Part shown: positions 7,593 through 15,948 of the stretch, piece by piece
Numbering within the stretch: the first letter of the stretch is position 1
Layout: each line of letters opens with the position of its first letter
Program-made: the position numbers and the translations under genes
From: an uncultured Eggerthellaceae bacterium
GTDB lineage: Bacteria > Actinomycetota > Coriobacteriia > Coriobacteriales > Eggerthellaceae
Assembly: GCA_910588905.1 (NCBI GenBank)
Contig: CAJURZ010000001.1
Location: forward strand, 117,779 to 163,587
Reading direction: 5' to 3'
DNA: 45,809 nucleotides
The notes under the pieces: generated by a model
Told to the model about the DNA's origin: nothing
What the model saw: only the letters and a program-made list of their open reading frames with translations
Databases searched by the model: none

Positions 7593-9614
7593 ATGGATGA
7601 ACATGAAGAAGCCGTTGTCGCCGCTGGACAGGAAACGCAGCAGGAGAAGCTCGCCCGTATCAAGGGGGAACTGGCGAACGTACCCACTGAGCCTGGGGTG
7701 TATCTCTGGAAAGACAGAGAAGGCGAGGTCATCTATGTGGGCAAGGCCAAGCAACTGCGCGCCCGGATGCGCCAGTACGTGAACTTCCAGGACAGCCGGG
7801 CGAAGATACCCCTCTTGGTAGAGCGCATCCATTCCTTCGAGTACATCGTCGTAGAGAACGAGCATGAATCCCTGGTGCTCGAGAAGAACCTCATCAACCA
7901 GTACTCGCCGTTCTACAACGCTGACTTCAAAGATGACAAGAGCTACCCCTTCATCTGCATCACCAAGGGGGACGTCTTCCCCGCCATCAAATACACGCGA
8001 GAGAAGCATAGGAAGACATCCCGCTATTTCGGCCCCTATACGGATTCTCGAGCTGCGCGGCGCCTGGTGGACATAGCTCGCCGCGTCGTCCCCCTCTGCG
8101 CCGCCACCTGCGCTGAATGGCGATCGATGGAGCGCAAGCTGGAGAAGAAGGGTTATGGCGCATATCGGAAGGGCAAAGGCGGGGACGGGGGGCTTCCTGA
8201 TCCCCAATGCGTGATGGCGGGATGTCCCGAATGCTTCGATTCCCATGTGGGCCTAGGTCCGGGTGCCTGCTGCGGGAAGATCAGCCAGGAGGAGTACGCC
8301 CGCAATGTGGAGCGCATCGAGCGCTTCTTGGCGGGCAACCGCAAGGAATTCCTCGAGGAGCTCACCGAAGAGATGGCATCAGCAGCTGCAGAGCTCGATT
8401 TCGAGCGAGCAGCGCGCGTCAAGGCCCGCATCGAGGTGATCGATTCCCAGAACGAGCGCCAGCATGCCGTCTCCTCCAAGAGCCTGGATGCTGATGTGGT
8501 GGGCATCTATCGCGAAGAGACCGTCGCTGGCGTCCATGTCTTCCAGATCCGCGAGGGGCGCATCCTGAACTCCAACGAGTTCATCTTGGACCGCGGAAAG
8601 GACGTGCCCGACGAAGACCTGCTCCGGAACTTCCTCTTGCGCTATTACGATGCCACCACATCCATTCCCCATGAGGTCATCTTGGCTCAGCTCCCCGACG
8701 ATGCAGAGGCCATGGAGGAGTGGCTCACGGAGAAGCTCTCCTCGGTCCATGGGGCGAAGGTGCGTCTCATGGAGCCTCAGCGGGGGGAGCGCTCAGAGCT
8801 GGTGGCCCTAGCGGAACGCAACGCCCAGCATACGCTCATGCGCTATAAGGTGCGCACCAACTATGACGATAAGCGCATCAACGATGCCTTGGCCCAGCTG
8901 GAGAGCGCTCTGGCCTTGGATAGGCCGCCCATGCGGATCGAATGCTTCGACATCTCCACCTTGCACGGTGCCTACACGGTGGCGTCCATGGTGGTCTTCA
9001 CGGGCGGAAAGCCGGACAAGAACCAGTACCGCCGCTTCAAGATCAAAGCGGAGCTCACCGAAGCCAACGACTTCCTCAGCATGCAGGAGGTGATGGAGCG
9101 ACGCTATGCCCCCGAGCGCATGGCCGATGAGCGATTCGGATCCAAACCCGACCTCATCATCTTGGACGGCGGTAAACCTCAACTCACAGCGGCCTTGAAG
9201 ATGTTCGAGCAGATGGGCATAGACGATATCCCCGTAGTGGGCTTGGCGAAGCGCGATGAGGAACTCTTCGTTCCCTGGCAGGATTCGGGGCCTATCGTGC
9301 TGCCAGGTGGCTCCGCCTCGCTCTATCTGGTGAAGCAGGTGCGTGACGAAGCCCACCGGTTCGCCATCACCTTCCATCGGGAGCTGCGCGGCAAGGGCAT
9401 GACAGCCTCGCTGCTCGACGAGGTACCTGGCATCGGACCCGTGCGGAAGAAGGCCCTCTTGCGCCATTTCAGATCCATGAAGGCTCTGCGCAGCGCCTCG
9501 CTGGAGGACATCCAGGCTGCAAAGGTGCTGCCTGCAGAGGTGGCGGAAGACCTCTTCGCTGTGATCGCACAGTATAATGAGGAGCATCCTTTGAAGGAGG
9601 GAAACGGCTCATGA
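7593..9614 (+). CDS. uvrC: Excinuclease ABC subunit C
   Basis: Makes the two incisions around a UvrB-bound lesion. The 673 residues cover the GIY-YIG domain (PGVYLWKDREGEVIYVGKA, about residues 32-50), an insert with cysteines (CVMAGCPEC, CCGKIS), the UVR segment near residue 265 (DFERAARVKARI), the UvrC homology domain with RIECFDIS and LIILDGGKPQL, and C-terminal helix-hairpin-helix motifs (LDEVPGIGPVRKKALL). The frame is open from 7437, but the first 52 codons do not look conserved. I chose ATG 7593 because a -10-like TAGAAT lies eight bases before it (leaderless start) and about 27 residues later the family alignment begins. Its TGA overlaps the rapZ ATG. Confidence 0.95.
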   Translation: MDEHEEAVVAAGQETQQEKLARIKGELANVPTEPGVYLWKDREGEVIYVGKAKQLRARMRQYVNFQDSRAKIPLLVERIHSFEYIVVENEHESLVLEKNLINQYSPFYNADFKDDKSYPFICITKGDVFPAIKYTREKHRKTSRYFGPYTDSRAARRLVDIARRVVPLCAATCAEWRSMERKLEKKGYGAYRKGKGGDGGLPDPQCVMAGCPECFDSHVGLGPGACCGKISQEEYARNVERIERFLAGNRKEFLEELTEEMASAAAELDFERAARVKARIEVIDSQNERQHAVSSKSLDADVVGIYREETVAGVHVFQIREGRILNSNEFILDRGKDVPDEDLLRNFLLRYYDATTSIPHEVILAQLPDDAEAMEEWLTEKLSSVHGAKVRLMEPQRGERSELVALAERNAQHTLMRYKVRTNYDDKRINDALAQLESALALDRPPMRIECFDISTLHGAYTVASMVVFTGGKPDKNQYRRFKIKAELTEANDFLSMQEVMERRYAPERMADERFGSKPDLIILDGGKPQLTAALKMFEQMGIDDIPVVGLAKRDEELFVPWQDSGPIVLPGGSASLYLVKQVRDEAHRFAITFHRELRGKGMTASLLDEVPGIGPVRKKALLRHFRSMKALRSASLEDIQAAKVLPAEVAEDLFAVIAQYNEEHPLKEGNGS

Positions 9615-10603
9615 CGGATATCGTTGAGACCCATAGCGAGGAGGCATCCAACCTCATGCCCGAACTGGTGATCGTCACGGGCATGAGCGGCGCCGGCCGC
9701 ACCGAGGCCATGCATGTATTCGAGGATCTGGGCTATTTCTGCGTAGATAACCTACCCGCTTCGCTCATCTCCAATCTGGTCGAACTGAACCGCAATGCCA
9801 GCGCAGATGATCCCCATTCCAAGCTGGCATTGGTCTGTGACGCCCGTAACGGCAAGTACTTCGGCTCCCTCATAGATACCCTGGATCAGCTTGAAGCGGA
9901 CAAGGTCAGGTTCCGGCTCATCTTCTTGGATGCCGATGACTCGAAGCTGGTCTCTCGCTACAAATCCAGCCGTCGACGCCACCCTCTCTGCACCGAAGGC
10001 ACCACCAGTGCCCAAGGCATCCAGGCCGAGCGCTCACTGCTCTCTGGCCTGCGCAAGCGGGCTGATCTGGTGCTGGACACCACCGAGATGCTGCCTCAGA
10101 AGCTCCGCAGCACCCTGCGCTCCGCCTTCGCCGAAGGCACTGAGCGAAAGGGGCTCTCCGTCACCGTTTACTCCTTCGGTTTCAAGCACGGTGCGCCTCT
10201 CGATGCTGACCTGGTGATGGATGTTCGCTTCCTGCCAAACCCCTACTATGACCCCGACCTGCGCAACCTTACCGGCCTAGATAAGCCGGTGCGTGATTTC
10301 GTCATGCTGCGGGATGAGACCATCGAATTCCGCAAGCGCTGGCAATCCCTGTTGGATGTGGTGATGCCCGGCTATGTGGCGGAGGGCAAGCAGCAACTCG
10401 CCATCGGGGTAGGCTGCACGGGGGGCCAGCATCGGTCCGTGGCGCTGGCAGAAGCCACCGGGGACTACCTGAAATCCAAGGGCTATCGCGTATCAGTGGC
10501 CCATCGCGATCTAGGAAAGGCGGAGCGCAAGGCCGTGGATGCCGATCGTCTGGATGATGAATCACCCGATGTCCATTCCCCTGAGCCTGTCGCTCAGGCC
10601 TGA
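9611..10603 (+). CDS. rapZ: RNase adapter / nucleotide-binding protein RapZ
   Basis: A P-loop protein (330 residues) of the RapZ/YvcJ family. In E. coli it binds small RNA GlmZ and RNase E to control amino-sugar synthesis; in actinobacteria and Bacillus the role is less clear. Seen: Walker A GMSGAGRT (about residue 24), the family stretch FCVDNLPASL, RRRHPL, the C-terminal domain start VMDVRFLPNPYYDPDLR and GCTGGQHRSVALAE. About 15 extra N-terminal residues precede the usual start. The ATGA overlap with uvrC implies translational coupling. It is followed by yvcK and whiA, the conserved Gram-positive trio. Confidence 0.96.
   Translation: MTDIVETHSEEASNLMPELVIVTGMSGAGRTEAMHVFEDLGYFCVDNLPASLISNLVELNRNASADDPHSKLALVCDARNGKYFGSLIDTLDQLEADKVRFRLIFLDADDSKLVSRYKSSRRRHPLCTEGTTSAQGIQAERSLLSGLRKRADLVLDTTEMLPQKLRSTLRSAFAEGTERKGLSVTVYSFGFKHGAPLDADLVMDVRFLPNPYYDPDLRNLTGLDKPVRDFVMLRDETIEFRKRWQSLLDVVMPGYVAEGKQQLAIGVGCTGGQHRSVALAEATGDYLKSKGYRVSVAHRDLGKAERKAVDADRLDDESPDVHSPEPVAQA
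10580..10598 (+). other. Hairpin at the rapZ/yvcK junction
   Basis: CCTGAGC (10580-10586) and GCTCAGG (10592-10598) pair perfectly around a 5-base loop, ending two bases before the rapZ stop and 12 bases before the chosen yvcK ATG. It may affect yvcK translation, which has no clear Shine-Dalgarno sequence. Confidence 0.45.
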
Positions 10604-10610
10604 GAGCGCC

Positions 10611-11753
10611 ATGGATCCGCGTCCATTCCATATGGATCCTTCGGCTACCGGCGCCTTCCGGGCCCTGGATGATTCCGTTCTAGCCGGGGACGTGCCCGCT
10701 GAGGCCGATGAGCCCATAGAAGCGGTGGTCATCGGCGGTGGCACGGGAGCACCCGTCTCCATCCGGACCCTCCTATCCCTCGGGATACCCACTTCGGCGG
10801 TGGTGGCCATGGCAGATGACGGGGGCTCCACCGGCATCTTGCGAGACAAAGCGGATGTGACCCCTCCGGGCGATATCCGCAAATGCATTGCCGCCTTCGC
10901 CGATGACCCCACCGACCCTTTGGTGAGGGCCTTCAAGTACCGGTTCGCCGTGGCCGATGACCATGCTTTAGGGAACCTCCTCTTGGCTGCCTTGGAGGAC
11001 GCCTCCGGATCATTCCCGGAAGCCATTCGCATCTGCGAGCGGCTCGTGAACGCCCAAGGCCATGTCTATCCTTCCACGTTGGATCACGTGACGCTGACCG
11101 CGCACACGAAGGATGGCCGCACCCTAGATGGGCAGGCAGTGGCTTGCCACTCCCATACTGCTCTGGAATCCGTGAGCCTCCAAAGCGATGGGGGAGCCAT
11201 CCGCCCCTATCGCCCGGCCCTCAAAGCCATCGAGAGCGCCGACCTCATCGTGCTGGGGCCTGGGTCCCTCTTCACCTCCATCATCCCGAACCTCTTGGTC
11301 CCAGGCATCCTGGAAGCCATCCAGCGCTCCCGCGGATCGGTGCTCTTCGTATGCTCGCTTGCTGACGTCCAGGGAGAGACCTGGGGACTCTCCGCCCGTG
11401 AGCATCTGCGAGCGCTCTTCGACCATGGGATGTGCGGCTTGGTGGATTACATGCTGGTGCATACCCCCGTGCAACTGCGAGCCGAGAGTCCCGCCACCGG
11501 AAGCTTCATCGCTGTAGCAGGAGACGAACCCGAACACGGCTCTATCTCCGATCTGGATGACCTACGCCTCTCCGGGGGAGTGCGGCCTGTCTCCATCACC
11601 TATCAAGACGTCCAGGCTATCCAGGCAGAAGGTCCCGTGGTCCTTGCCCGCAACCTAGCTGATACCCATCAACCCACCTGGCATGACCCTGCTGCCCTAC
11701 GGGATGCCATCCTCCAGGTGATCCGGCTCATGCTCTCTCGTCGGGAATTCTAA
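10611..11753 (+). CDS. yvcK: YvcK/CofD-like gluconeogenesis and cell-wall factor
   Basis: A 380-residue protein of the CofD/YvcK (UPF0052) superfamily, a UDP-sugar-binding factor needed in Bacillus and mycobacteria for growth on gluconeogenic carbon and for normal wall synthesis. Seen: AVVIGGGTGAPVSIRTLL (near residue 40), VVAMADDGGSTGILR, PPGDIRKCI, HALGNLLLAALE, and the later IVLGPGSLFTSIIPNLLVPG. The frame extends back to 10539 inside rapZ. I prefer ATG 10611, seven bases after the rapZ stop, which leaves about 38 non-conserved N-terminal residues; ATG 10632 is another option. No strong ribosome site supports either. Confidence 0.93.
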   Translation: MDPRPFHMDPSATGAFRALDDSVLAGDVPAEADEPIEAVVIGGGTGAPVSIRTLLSLGIPTSAVVAMADDGGSTGILRDKADVTPPGDIRKCIAAFADDPTDPLVRAFKYRFAVADDHALGNLLLAALEDASGSFPEAIRICERLVNAQGHVYPSTLDHVTLTAHTKDGRTLDGQAVACHSHTALESVSLQSDGGAIRPYRPALKAIESADLIVLGPGSLFTSIIPNLLVPGILEAIQRSRGSVLFVCSLADVQGETWGLSAREHLRALFDHGMCGLVDYMLVHTPVQLRAESPATGSFIAVAGDEPEHGSISDLDDLRLSGGVRPVSITYQDVQAIQAEGPVVLARNLADTHQPTWHDPAALRDAILQVIRLMLSRREF

Positions 11754-11763
11754 GGGTGCCCCC

Positions 11764-12687
11764 ATGTCCTTCACCACGGATGTCAAAGACGAATTGGCTC
11801 ATGTAGCTCCTTCATGCAGCCATTGCGACCGCGCCACTCTGGCTGCCCTCGTCCGGGTGGAGGGAACGCTCTTCCTGAGCGGACCGGGCAGCTACCGCGT
11901 TGAGATAGCCACGGACTCAGCCTCAGTGGGACGGTTGGTCATCAAGCTGCTCCACGCCCTCTATGGGCTCAAGACCGAATTGACCATCCGTCGCTCCGTG
12001 CTCCATAAGACCCCGAACTATCTCATCGAGATCCCCGCCCAGCAGGATCTGGGAGACGCCCTGCGCGATATGGGCATCGTGGCCGAAGACGGCGGTCTGT
12101 CCCTAGGGATAGACCCCCGGTTGGTCTCGAAGAAATGCTGCCAGGCGGCCTACTTGCGCGGCATCTTCCTGGGCAGCGGATTCATCTCTGATCCCAAGAG
12201 CGATTTCCACTTCGAGATGATCGTGGAGAACGGTCAGTTCGCCCAAGACGCCGTGGAGATCCTGAGCAGCCAGGGCATAGCCGCGAAGGTGATGGCCCGG
12301 CGCTCCTCCCAGATGATCTATCTCAAGAGCGGCAACGCCATCCTGGAATTCCTGGCTTTCACCGGTGCTCACCGCTCAGCTCTGATGCTAGAGGAAGTGC
12401 GCGTGGTCAAATCCGTGCGCAATGACGTCAACCGCCAGATCAACGCAGAGATAGCCAATCAGCACAAAGCAGCTGACGCTGCCTTTCGCCAGCTATTCAT
12501 GATCCGAGACGTGCTGCGCATCCACGATGTGGCATCGCTGCCCTCCGCTCTCCAGGAATTCATCCGTTTGCGCGTAACCTATCCCGAGGCCTCTCTGAAG
12601 GAGCTGGGGGAGCGCCACGATCCACCGCTTTCGAAGTCAGCTATGAATCACCGCCTGCGCCGCCTCGAGCAGCTCTTGGAGGAATGA
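11764..12687 (+). CDS. whiA: DNA-binding regulator WhiA
   Basis: A 307-residue WhiA: an N-terminal degenerate LAGLIDADG homing-endonuclease fold plus a C-terminal helix-turn-helix (about residues 220-305). Seen: FTTDVKDELAH at the start, AYLRGIFLGSGFISDP (about residue 125), and the C-terminal family block RVTYPEASLKELGERHDPPLSKSAMNHR. In Streptomyces it controls sporulation septation; in Bacillus and non-sporulating actinobacteria it influences cell division. Ten bases separate it from yvcK, so it ends the uvrC-rapZ-yvcK-whiA unit. A GC hairpin with a GNRA loop directly follows its stop. Confidence 0.97.
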   Translation: MSFTTDVKDELAHVAPSCSHCDRATLAALVRVEGTLFLSGPGSYRVEIATDSASVGRLVIKLLHALYGLKTELTIRRSVLHKTPNYLIEIPAQQDLGDALRDMGIVAEDGGLSLGIDPRLVSKKCCQAAYLRGIFLGSGFISDPKSDFHFEMIVENGQFAQDAVEILSSQGIAAKVMARRSSQMIYLKSGNAILEFLAFTGAHRSALMLEEVRVVKSVRNDVNRQINAEIANQHKAADAAFRQLFMIRDVLRIHDVASLPSALQEFIRLRVTYPEASLKELGERHDPPLSKSAMNHRLRRLEQLLEE

Positions 12688-12701
12688 GCCCCGCAAGGGG
12701 C
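12688..12701 (+). terminator. GC hairpin with GCAA tetraloop after whiA
   Basis: GCCCC and GGGGC arms around a GCAA loop begin at the first base after the whiA stop. No U-tract follows, so it may protect the mRNA end rather than terminate. The rest of the gap to gap (12702-12876) holds a poor promoter-like TATCCT (12817-12822) and the gap ribosome site. Confidence 0.45.
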
Positions 12702-12876
12702 GAACAAGACCACCTCTTATAGGAGCCCTGCGCTCCGCCTCTGAGGATGTCCGACGCTCACCCCTGAAGCTGCTATCAGATAGGCAACGATTTCCATGGA
12801 AGCAGAGCGGGGATGGTATCCTGTGATGCGTGCGTGCAAAAGGGTCCGCACGATAGGACGAATCGAAGGAGTCTCT

Positions 12877-13878
12877 ATGACAACCAGGATCGCAATCAAT
12901 GGATTCGGCAGGATCGGACGTCTGGTCTATCGCGCCATGGCGAATGATCCCGATCTTGAAGTGGTGGCAGTGAATGACCTGGGTGACATCCCCACCATGG
13001 CTCATCTCCTCAAGTATGACTCCGTCCATCGTCGCGCCTTCGATGTCATAGAGGTCGTAGAAGACGGCATGGTGGTAGACGGCCACAAGGTGGTCGTCCT
13101 CTCCGAAAGGGATCCGAAGGACCTTCCCTGGAAGGACCTGGGTATCGACATCGTCGTCGAATCCACGGGCTTCTTCACCGATGGCGAAAAGGCCAAGGCC
13201 CACTTGGAGGCTGGTGCCAAGAAGGTCATCATCTCCGCTCCGGGCAAGAATGTCGACAACACCATCGTCATGGGCGTCAATGATGATACCTACAACAAGG
13301 AGACGGATAACATCGTCTCCAACGCCTCCTGCACCACCAATTGCCTGGCTCCCTTCGCCAAGGTGCTCCTGGACAACTTCGGCATCAAGCGCGGCTTCAT
13401 GAACACCATCCACGCTTACACCAATGACCAGAAGATCCTGGACCTTCCCCACAAGGACCTGCGTCGCGCCCGCGCTGCAGCCATGTCCATGATCCCCACC
13501 ACCACCGGTGCCGCCCGTGCCGTGGCCCTGGTGCTCCCCGAGCTCAAGGGCAAGCTGGATGGCTTCGCCACCCGCGTTCCCACGCCCGACGGCTCCATGG
13601 TGGACCTCACGGTAGAGCTCGAGAAGGAAGCCACGGTGGAGGAGATCAACGCAGCTATGAAGGCAGCAGCCGAAGGTCCCATGAAGGGCATCTTGGAATA
13701 CACCTCTGACCCGTTGGTGTCCATCGATATCGTGGGCGATGCCCACTCCTCTGTCTTCGATTCCGGCCTCACCATGGTGCTGGGCGGCGAAGGCAACTTC
13801 GTGAAGTGCATCTCCTGGTACGACAACGAATGGGGCTACTCGAACAGGGTCAAGGACCTGGCCAAGATCATGCTCTAG
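12877..13878 (+). CDS. gap: Glyceraldehyde-3-phosphate dehydrogenase, type I
   Basis: Oxidises glyceraldehyde-3-phosphate to 1,3-bisphosphoglycerate with NAD+ in glycolysis. The 333 residues are the usual length. Seen: N-terminal NAD-binding INGFGRIGRLVYRA, the active-site block SNASCTTNCLAP (catalytic Cys near residue 155), the catalytic-His segment FMNTIHAYTNDQ, TGAARAVALVLPELKGKLDG, and the C-terminal SWYDNEWGYSNRV. I chose ATG 12877 because GAAGGAG lies 6 bases upstream; the frame is open from 12796, but the added residues are not family-like. A rho-independent terminator separates it from pgk, so gap probably gives an abundant monocistronic message with partial readthrough. Confidence 0.98.
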   Translation: MTTRIAINGFGRIGRLVYRAMANDPDLEVVAVNDLGDIPTMAHLLKYDSVHRRAFDVIEVVEDGMVVDGHKVVVLSERDPKDLPWKDLGIDIVVESTGFFTDGEKAKAHLEAGAKKVIISAPGKNVDNTIVMGVNDDTYNKETDNIVSNASCTTNCLAPFAKVLLDNFGIKRGFMNTIHAYTNDQKILDLPHKDLRRARAAAMSMIPTTTGAARAVALVLPELKGKLDGFATRVPTPDGSMVDLTVELEKEATVEEINAAMKAAAEGPMKGILEYTSDPLVSIDIVGDAHSSVFDSGLTMVLGGEGNFVKCISWYDNEWGYSNRVKDLAKIML

Positions 13879-13909
13879 AGAAAGAGCGTTCCTGTAAGGA
13901 CGACCATAG

Positions 13910-13937
13910 GGGCCGGACGCTGCGTTCGGCCCTTTTT
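13910..13937 (+). terminator. Rho-independent terminator between gap and pgk
   Basis: Ten-pair stem (13910-13919 with 13923-13932, one G-U pair), 3-base loop CTG, then five T (13933-13937). It lies 31 bases after the gap stop and 21 bases before pgk. No separate pgk promoter is evident between them, so it is probably a partial terminator. Confidence 0.9.
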
Positions 13938-13958
13938 GCAAGAAGAGAGGAGTCTGGA

Positions 13959-15146
13959 TTGGCAGCTATCAAGTCCATCGATCAACTGGACGCGAAGGGC
14001 AAGAAGGTCCTCGTCCGCGTAGATCTCAACACACCCGTGAAAGACGGCGTCGTGGCCGACGATACCCGCATCCGAGCAGCACTGCCCACCATCCAGAAGC
14101 TGGTGGATGAGGGCGCGCGCGTGATACTGGTGAGCCATCGGGGCCGTCCTTCGGGAGAGGGTCTCGAAGAGGAGTTCAGCCTGGGACCCGTGGCCCGGCG
14201 GTTGCAGGAGCTGCTGGATCAGGACATCGTGCTCAGCTCCAGCCTCACCGGCCCTGAGGCCCGAGAGGCAGTGGATGCCTTGGAGGATGGGGACGTGCTG
14301 CTCTTGGAGAACATCCGGTTCGACAAGCGGGAGAAGAAGAACGACCCCGCCTTCGCCCAGGAGCTGGCCCAGCTGGCGGATGCCTATGTGAATGACGCCT
14401 TCGGCACAGCCCATCGCGCCCATGCCTCTACCGCTGGGGTAGCCGAGCATCTGCCCTCCTATGCAGGCTATCTCATGCAGAAAGAGGTGAGCACCCTCAC
14501 AGGGATGCTGGATGATCCGAAGCGTCCCTTCGTGGCCATCCTCGGCGGCAGCAAGGTCTCTGACAAGATCAAGGTCATCGATGCGCTGCTTGACAAGGCC
14601 GACACCCTCATCATCGGTGGCGCCATGTGCTTCACATTCCTCATGGCCCAGGGCATGAGCGTAGGCAAATCCCTGGTGGAAGAGGATTGGGTCGACCGCG
14701 CCCAGGCCATGATGAAGAAGGCGAAGGACAATGGCGTGAGGCTCCTCTTGCCCGTGGATGTGGTGGTAGCCGCCTCCATATCCGAGGATGCCGCCACCGA
14801 AGCGGTATCGGTAGAGGATATCCCCGCCGACATGATGGGCTTGGACATCGGCCCTGAAACGGCGGACATCTACGCGGATGCCATCAAGAAGGCTGCCAGC
14901 GTGTTCTGGAACGGTCCCATGGGCGTCTTCGAGATGGAGCCCTTCCAGCACGGCACCCGCAAGGTCGCCGAGGCGGTGGCCGAGAATGAGCAGGCAGACA
15001 CCATCATCGGTGGGGGCGATTCCGTTGCCGCGGTCAACCTGTTCGGCTTGGCTGACCAGATGACGTTCATCTCCACGGGCGGTGGCGCATCCATGGAATT
15101 GGTCCAGGGCGAAGCGCTTCCCGGCGTTGAAGCCCTCAAGGCATGA
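13959..15146 (+). CDS. pgk: Phosphoglycerate kinase
   Basis: Transfers phosphate from 1,3-bisphosphoglycerate to ADP, giving ATP. The 395 residues are the usual length. Seen: VLVRVDLNTPVKDG near the N-terminus, VSHRGRPSGEG, LLENIRFDKREKKND, VNDAFGTAHRAHAST, AILGGSKVSDKI (about residue 190), the nucleotide-binding FWNGPMGVFE and GGGDSVAAV, and TGGGASMEL near the end. I chose TTG at 13959 (AGAGAGGAG upstream) because the protein then begins MAAIKSIDQLDAKGK; the open frame before it crosses the gap terminator. Probably transcribed by readthrough from gap and with tpiA, whose start lies 22 bases downstream. Confidence 0.97.
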   Translation: MAAIKSIDQLDAKGKKVLVRVDLNTPVKDGVVADDTRIRAALPTIQKLVDEGARVILVSHRGRPSGEGLEEEFSLGPVARRLQELLDQDIVLSSSLTGPEAREAVDALEDGDVLLLENIRFDKREKKNDPAFAQELAQLADAYVNDAFGTAHRAHASTAGVAEHLPSYAGYLMQKEVSTLTGMLDDPKRPFVAILGGSKVSDKIKVIDALLDKADTLIIGGAMCFTFLMAQGMSVGKSLVEEDWVDRAQAMMKKAKDNGVRLLLPVDVVVAASISEDAATEAVSVEDIPADMMGLDIGPETADIYADAIKKAASVFWNGPMGVFEMEPFQHGTRKVAEAVAENEQADTIIGGGDSVAAVNLFGLADQMTFISTGGGASMELVQGEALPGVEALKA

Positions 15147-15168
15147 TCTGATAGCGAAGGAGGCTCTC

Positions 15169-15948
15169 ATGACACGACGTCCGCTCATCGCAGGCAATTG
15201 GAAGATGAACAACACCATCGGAGAAGCGGTGGTGTTGGCCCAAGAGATATCGAATGAACTGGAGCCGGATTGGCTGGACAGCGTGGATGTGGCGGTCTGT
15301 CCGCCCTTCACGGACCTGAAGCCCGTTTGGACGGTCTTCGATTTCGACAAGGTGAAGGTGGGGGTAGGGGCCCAGAACGTCTTCTGGGAGCCCTCCGGCG
15401 CCTACACCGGTGAGATATCCGTCCCCATGATCCGCGAGATCGGCTGCACCTATTGCATCCTGGGCCATTCAGAGCGCAGGCAGTACTTCGGGGAGACCAA
15501 TGAAGATGTGAACAAGAAGGTCCAGGCTGTCATCGCTGACAAGACCCGTCCCATAAGCCCCATCGTCTGCGTAGGGGAATCCCTGGCGGTGCGGGATGAG
15601 GGCACCTACCTGGAATTCGTCGATGCCCAAGTGAGGGCAGCCTTCGCAGGCGTGGATGGCGACCTGGCCCAAGGTGCCGTGGTGGCCTATGAGCCCATCT
15701 GGGCCATCGGCACGGGTCGCACAGCCACCCCCGAGCAGGCCCAAGAGGTCTGCAGAGCCATCCGCGAAACCCTGACCGCGCTCTTCGGTGCCGATGCAGC
15801 CGAGCAGATCCGCATCCTCTATGGCGGCTCCATGAACGAAGGCAATGCAAATCTCCTCCTTGCCCAGCCTGACATCGACGGCGGTCTGATCGGAGGCGCA
15901 TCCCTGAAGGCCGCATCGTTCATCCAGATCATCAAGGCAGCCCTGTAG
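15169..15948 (+). CDS. tpiA: Triosephosphate isomerase
   Basis: Interconverts dihydroxyacetone phosphate and glyceraldehyde-3-phosphate. The 259 residues fit the family. Seen: AGNWKMNNT with the catalytic lysine (residue 12), the catalytic-His loop CILGHSERRQYFGE, the catalytic-Glu loop VVAYEPIWAIGTG, and LYGGSMNEGNA with the phosphate-binding GLIGGASLK at the C-terminus. The ATG at 15169 has AAGGAGG 6 bases upstream. The next gene, gpmI, starts on the base after the tpiA stop, so the two must be tightly coupled. Confidence 0.98.
   Translation: MTRRPLIAGNWKMNNTIGEAVVLAQEISNELEPDWLDSVDVAVCPPFTDLKPVWTVFDFDKVKVGVGAQNVFWEPSGAYTGEISVPMIREIGCTYCILGHSERRQYFGETNEDVNKKVQAVIADKTRPISPIVCVGESLAVRDEGTYLEFVDAQVRAAFAGVDGDLAQGAVVAYEPIWAIGTGRTATPEQAQEVCRAIRETLTALFGADAAEQIRILYGGSMNEGNANLLLAQPDIDGGLIGGASLKAASFIQIIKAAL

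Noticed and set aside
12637..13941. 434-codon antisense frame across gap
   Set aside because: It covers the well-identified gap gene on the other strand and crosses its terminator; composition is a mirror of gap.
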